9,099 nucleotides of DNA from contig RFJG01000047.1 in the NCBI GenBank assembly GCA_003694965.1, positions 1 through 9,099 on the forward strand, written 5' to 3'. The notes beneath the pieces were generated by a model. The model worked only from the letters and a program-made list of their open reading frames with translations, was not told the DNA's origin and did not search any database. A program made the translations under genes and the position numbers. This document shows positions 7,181 to 9,099 of this stretch, piece by piece; positions within the stretch are counted from its first letter, which is position 1, and each line of letters opens with the position of its first letter. The DNA comes from Methanobacteriota archaeon (lineage in GTDB: Archaea; Micrarchaeota; Micrarchaeia; Anstonellales; J096).

Positions 7181-7271
7181 GAAGGAGCTCGTGTGTTGTT
7201 GTGTCCATAAGAGAACAATGTAGGCGACAACAAAGAGGAAGATTTAAAAAGTATTGTCGTGTAGCTCCTTC
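7181..7271. repeat. Nested short inverted repeats between the divergent promoters
   Basis: Three short inverted pairs lie between the two divergent genes: GAAGGAGCT (7181-7189) with AGCTCCTTC (7263-7271), TTGTTGT (7196-7202) with ACAACAA (7227-7233), and CGACAA (7225-7230) with TTGTCG (7254-7259). The last pair flanks the pilin TATA box. They could be operators or hairpins; their short length also allows chance. Confidence 0.45.
7243..7250 (+). promoter_or_regulatory. TATA box for the major pilin gene
   Basis: The plus strand reads TTTAAAAA, preceded by a purine-rich stretch (caaagaggaaga, 7231-7242) that could serve as the TFB-recognition element. Transcription would begin near 7270-7275, leaving a leader of about ten bases that holds the GGTGG ribosome-binding site. 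The box is nearly self-complementary and could in principle also serve the minus-strand ATPase if it starts at 7208. Confidence 0.6.
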
Positions 7272-7276
7272 GGTGG
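7272..7276 (+). promoter_or_regulatory. Shine-Dalgarno of the major pilin gene
   Basis: GGTGG lies five bases before the ATG at 7282. It fixes this ATG, rather than any upstream in-frame codon, as the start, and gives the short MKG leader expected of a class III prepilin. Confidence 0.65.
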
Positions 7277-7281
7277 TTAGA

Positions 7282-7761
7282 ATGAAAGGACAAGGATCCA
7301 CAGAGTACCTTGTGGTTTTTGCGGCTGTGCTTGTCATAGCTTTGATAGTGATTTTCCTATTAGGCCAGTTCTCTGGTTTCTCCCAAAAAAGCTTGGCAGA
7401 CCAGAGCAAGAGTTCATGGGCTCAGATGGTGCCAGTTGCTGTTGAGGACTTTGGACCTGTTGGCAATGGCTCAACAAATGTGACACTCAAGCTCAAGAAT
7501 TTGGATGTTAAGAAGCTCTACATAAGAGATGTGTTGTTTGATGGAACATCTGCAACTGCCTCAACTCCAACCTTTGGCAACGCTGCAAAGCTCAACCCAG
7601 GACAGGACAAGGAGTTTGAAGTGCAATTTGGCACAGTGTGTGATTCTGGTGACAGCGGCCAGATGGTAGAGTATGATATGCAGATAAACTACTCTTACAA
7701 GGCAGGTGGAACGCAGTTCACAGAGGTCGGCTCAACACCGATAAGGATACTCTGTCCGTAG
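7282..7761 (+). CDS. Class III archaeal pilin, probable major subunit
   Basis: A 159-residue prepilin. The leader is only MKG, then QGSTEY at 4-9 (cleavage after G3, Glu at mature +5), followed by a strongly hydrophobic helix to about residue 29 (LVVFAAVLVIALIVIFLLGQ). The exterior domain begins with a Ser/Gln/Lys-rich helix extension and continues beta-rich with sequons at N62, N66 and N139 and cysteines at C122 and C158, which could close the C-terminus with a disulfide. The protein ends at RILCP. Its start is set by a GGTGG Shine-Dalgarno. It is the only pilin gene here with its own promoter, transcribed away from the machinery operon. Separate promoters are common where the major subunit is needed in excess, so I infer it is the main pilus subunit. 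Leu is mostly TTG/CTC with one TTA, unlike the gene downstream. Confidence 0.92.
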   Translation: MKGQGSTEYLVVFAAVLVIALIVIFLLGQFSGFSQKSLADQSKSSWAQMVPVAVEDFGPVGNGSTNVTLKLKNLDVKKLYIRDVLFDGTSATASTPTFGNAAKLNPGQDKEFEVQFGTVCDSGDSGQMVEYDMQINYSYKAGGTQFTEVGSTPIRILCP

Positions 7762-7767
7762 TTGCTT

Positions 7768-7791
7768 AGTTTTCCCTCTTTTTCTTTTTTA
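7768..7791 (+). terminator. T-rich terminator behind the major pilin gene
   Basis: Starting seven bases after the pilin stop, the plus strand carries runs of T (TTTTCCC, then CTCTTTTTCTTTTTTAG). Archaeal RNA polymerase commonly ends at oligo-T runs without a hairpin, so this is a likely termination zone. A second T run follows at 7840-7845. Confidence 0.55.
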
Positions 7792-7862
7792 GGAACTTCT
7801 TAGAAAGAAAGTCCCATCAAAGAAGGGGCACATAGTCGCTTTTTTCTTAGGAACTTTCTTTC
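7789..7862. repeat. Direct and inverted repeats in the pilin downstream region
   Basis: TTAGGAACTT occurs at 7789-7798 and again at 7847-7856, each preceded by a T run. GAAAGAAAGT (7803-7812) is the inverted partner of ACTTTCTTTC (7853-7862), so the RNA could fold into a 10-base-pair stem around a 40-base loop. The stretch 7762-7972 holds no convincing gene. It contains this element, the T runs and the promoter of the next gene, and nothing else I can name. Confidence 0.5.
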
Positions 7863-7893
7863 GACCTTTTATCAAAAAGAAGGAAACCCACAA

Positions 7894-7927
7894 CTACAAA
7901 TTCAACTCCATATCTGTCAGTTTGTAG
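7894..7927. repeat. Inverted repeat upstream of the GGDEF-like gene
   Basis: CTACAAA (7894-7900) pairs with TTTGTAG (7921-7927) across 20 bases, ending 15 bases before the TATA box of the next gene. The position suits an activator or repressor site, but seven-base arms are weak evidence. Confidence 0.35.
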
Positions 7928-7942
7928 GGTAAATAGAAAACG

Positions 7943-7950
7943 CTTTTAAG
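7943..7950 (+). promoter_or_regulatory. TATA box for the GGDEF-like gene
   Basis: The sequence CTTTTAAG is preceded by an A-rich stretch (aatagaaaacg, 7932-7942) in the place of a TFB-recognition element. Its centre is 26 bases before the ATG at 7973, so the transcript probably starts at the ATG and is leaderless; no Shine-Dalgarno is present. Confidence 0.6.
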
Positions 7951-7972
7951 TCCTTGTGAGCCACTTTCCTTT

Positions 7973-9099
7973 ATGCCTTCTAAAGAAGAACAAAGCACCG
8001 CAACTTCTCTTTTGTTAGATGTTGCTGTTCCATTTGGCTATCTATTCTCTGAAGAAACTTACAGGCAGATAGAAGAAGCAATAGAAAAAGAAGACTATTG
8101 GGAATTAACTAAAATCCTTTCTCTTACCACGGGCTCGACCATGTTAGATGCTATGGCAATAGCATCTGCTCTCTTTACGTCTGGAAGTTCTCTGCTTACT
8201 GCTACCGGGCTTAAAGCAGCACTCCAAAGGATACTCTACGAAACTACTGTCTTAGGTTTAGGCAGGGAATTGAGGAAAGTCCCTTCCCTTATAGCTAAGG
8301 CCCCAGAAGGAACAGCAGAGATGGTAAGAACATTAAGGAGAATATTCACCAAAAGAGATGCTGAAGACGTGCTGAGCTTAGCAGAAAGGGGGAGAGTATA
8401 TCTTAGAGCTGTAAACGAATGGACAGAAAACATCCTTAGCAAAGAAGGAGTCACTAACTTGTTTTTTAAGCATAGAGAATTAACAACAGATGGAATAGAA
8501 TTGATTCTTGGAAGAGGGTCTTTAGATATCCTAAGAGAGGAGGGTTTACGAGCAACAGCTTCCATCTTAGACAAAGGAAAAACTTGGTTCATGAACACCT
8601 TTGGAAGAGAAGTTGGAGACGCCATACTTGGATTTTATAGGGCAATAACCTTGGATGCAATAGATACAATAAGCAGAAAATATCCAGATGTTGTAATAAG
8701 GTATTTACCACAAGGTGGAGATGAAGCTCTTATCTTAGTAGTTGGTAAGAACGACGATGTAAAGACCGCAGAAATAATGACAGAACTAACAGGATTCATA
8801 AAGAGAGACATGGAAAGCGTCTTAGCCTCATTGGCACAAAGGCATCCACGATTTAGAGATTTCTTGGGAGCTTGGACAGAAGTTGATAACATTGATTTAG
8901 ATATTCTATTAAGCTTGGATAAAAATAATCAACTTAACATGCTAAGTGATGAGCTTGGGGAGGTAGGATCCCTTTATGAGGCACTTTCCATAAAGGAATC
9001 TAATGGACTTTTAGAGAAGCTAAGTAAGATCTCACCACAGATCTCGATAAGCCTCAAAAGACTAAGGGATAGGATCCTATCCTACAATCCATCTACATC
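7973..9099 (+). CDS. Protein with divergent GGDEF-like nucleotide cyclase domain (runs off the window)
   Basis: The frame is open for 375 codons from ATG 7973 to the right edge, so the C-terminus is missing. Residues 1-190 match no family I recognise; they are mostly helical with a weakly hydrophobic Ala/Ser/Thr/Leu stretch at about 57-97 that may be amphipathic. From about 195 a GGDEF pattern appears: D200 (metal Asp), N208-TFG (as in NDTxG), VGD at 214-216 then AIL, and GGDEA at 248-252 followed by LILVV. D200, N208, D216 and D250/E251 correspond to the metal- and guanine-contacting residues of PleD-type diguanylate cyclases. Differences: one residue is lost after N208, about eight are added before GGDEA, the last F is A, and no RxxD inhibitory site is seen. 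The C-terminal part (255-375) shows no clear match to the usual end of the domain. The gene has its own promoter. TTA is the commonest Leu codon, about 17 of 55, unlike the neighbouring pilin. Confidence 0.85.
   Translation, partial: MPSKEEQSTATSLLLDVAVPFGYLFSEETYRQIEEAIEKEDYWELTKILSLTTGSTMLDAMAIASALFTSGSSLLTATGLKAALQRILYETTVLGLGRELRKVPSLIAKAPEGTAEMVRTLRRIFTKRDAEDVLSLAERGRVYLRAVNEWTENILSKEGVTNLFFKHRELTTDGIELILGRGSLDILREEGLRATASILDKGKTWFMNTFGREVGDAILGFYRAITLDAIDTISRKYPDVVIRYLPQGGDEALILVVGKNDDVKTAEIMTELTGFIKRDMESVLASLAQRHPRFRDFLGAWTEVDNIDLDILLSLDKNNQLNMLSDELGEVGSLYEALSIKESNGLLEKLSKISPQISISLKRLRDRILSYNPST

Noticed and set aside
7206..7208. ATG as the start of the KaiC-like ATPase (22 more residues).
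   Set aside because: No Shine-Dalgarno precedes it and the extra codons run through the operon's best TATA box; GTG at 7142 fits the promoter spacing and begins at the lysine-rich tail. It remains possible if the TATA at 7243-7250 acts in both directions.
1..7409. An archaellum (flagellum) locus.
   Set aside because: ATPase, FlaH-like and platform proteins are present, but there is no FlaF, FlaG or FlaC/D/E homologue I can recognise, and there are two single platform proteins instead of one FlaJ. A non-rotary pilus is more likely.
8714..8728. Reading the GGDEA motif as a CRISPR Cas10 palm domain.
   Set aside because: Cas10 carries GGDD, and no other Cas gene, CRISPR repeat or HD motif is seen; the NTFG-x3-GD segment is closer to diguanylate cyclases.
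8236..8892. Two long minus-strand open frames (129 and 85 codons) opposite the GGDEF-like gene.
   Set aside because: The plus strand is open for all 375 codons with its own promoter and a readable GGDEF pattern. The opposite frames are Ser/Leu-rich translations of its complement, without ribosome-binding sites.

Overview
The window looks archaeal. Its genes start behind GGTG/GGAGGTG ribosome-binding sites or appear to be leaderless, 25-26 bases downstream of TATA-like boxes. Arg is mostly AGA/AGG, and the pilins carry class III signal peptides cut before a Q-x-x-T-E motif. Very short, overlapping pilin genes whose N-termini read SLDAL or TLDVL remind me of uncultivated DPANN-type archaea. That placement is inference; no marker gene is present.

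From 26 to 7142, all on the minus strand, lies one tightly packed operon for a type IV pilus-like machine. In transcription order it encodes: a KaiC/FlaH-like ATPase with a lysine-rich tail (6231-7142); five small single-pass membrane proteins that look like minor pilins or pseudopilins (5821-6234, 5456-5824, 4999-5463, 4460-5002, 3612-4478); a TadA/FlaI/GspE-type secretion ATPase (1896-3611); and two GspF/TadC-type platform proteins (1027-1899 and 26-1030). Neighbouring genes overlap by 4-19 bases or abut, so they are probably translationally coupled.

A 139-base divergent promoter region (7143-7281) separates the operon from a plus-strand gene (7282-7761) for a textbook class III archaeal pilin, probably the major subunit. 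A T-rich stretch behind it probably terminates its transcript.

From 7973 to the right edge a plus-strand gene runs off the window. Its first ~190 residues are unrecognised. They are followed by a divergent but readable GGDEF-type nucleotide cyclase domain (D200, N208-TFG, GD216, GGDEA 248-252). GGDEF domains are rare in archaea, so its place next to a pilus locus is the most interesting feature here. I infer, without proof, that it could make a nucleotide signal that influences the pilus.

Together the genes would supply the motor ATPase, membrane platform, accessory ATPase, major pilin and a set of glycosylation-prone minor subunits. The prepilin peptidase, outer components and any glycosyltransferase must lie elsewhere. 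I see no tRNA, rRNA, CRISPR array or insertion sequence.
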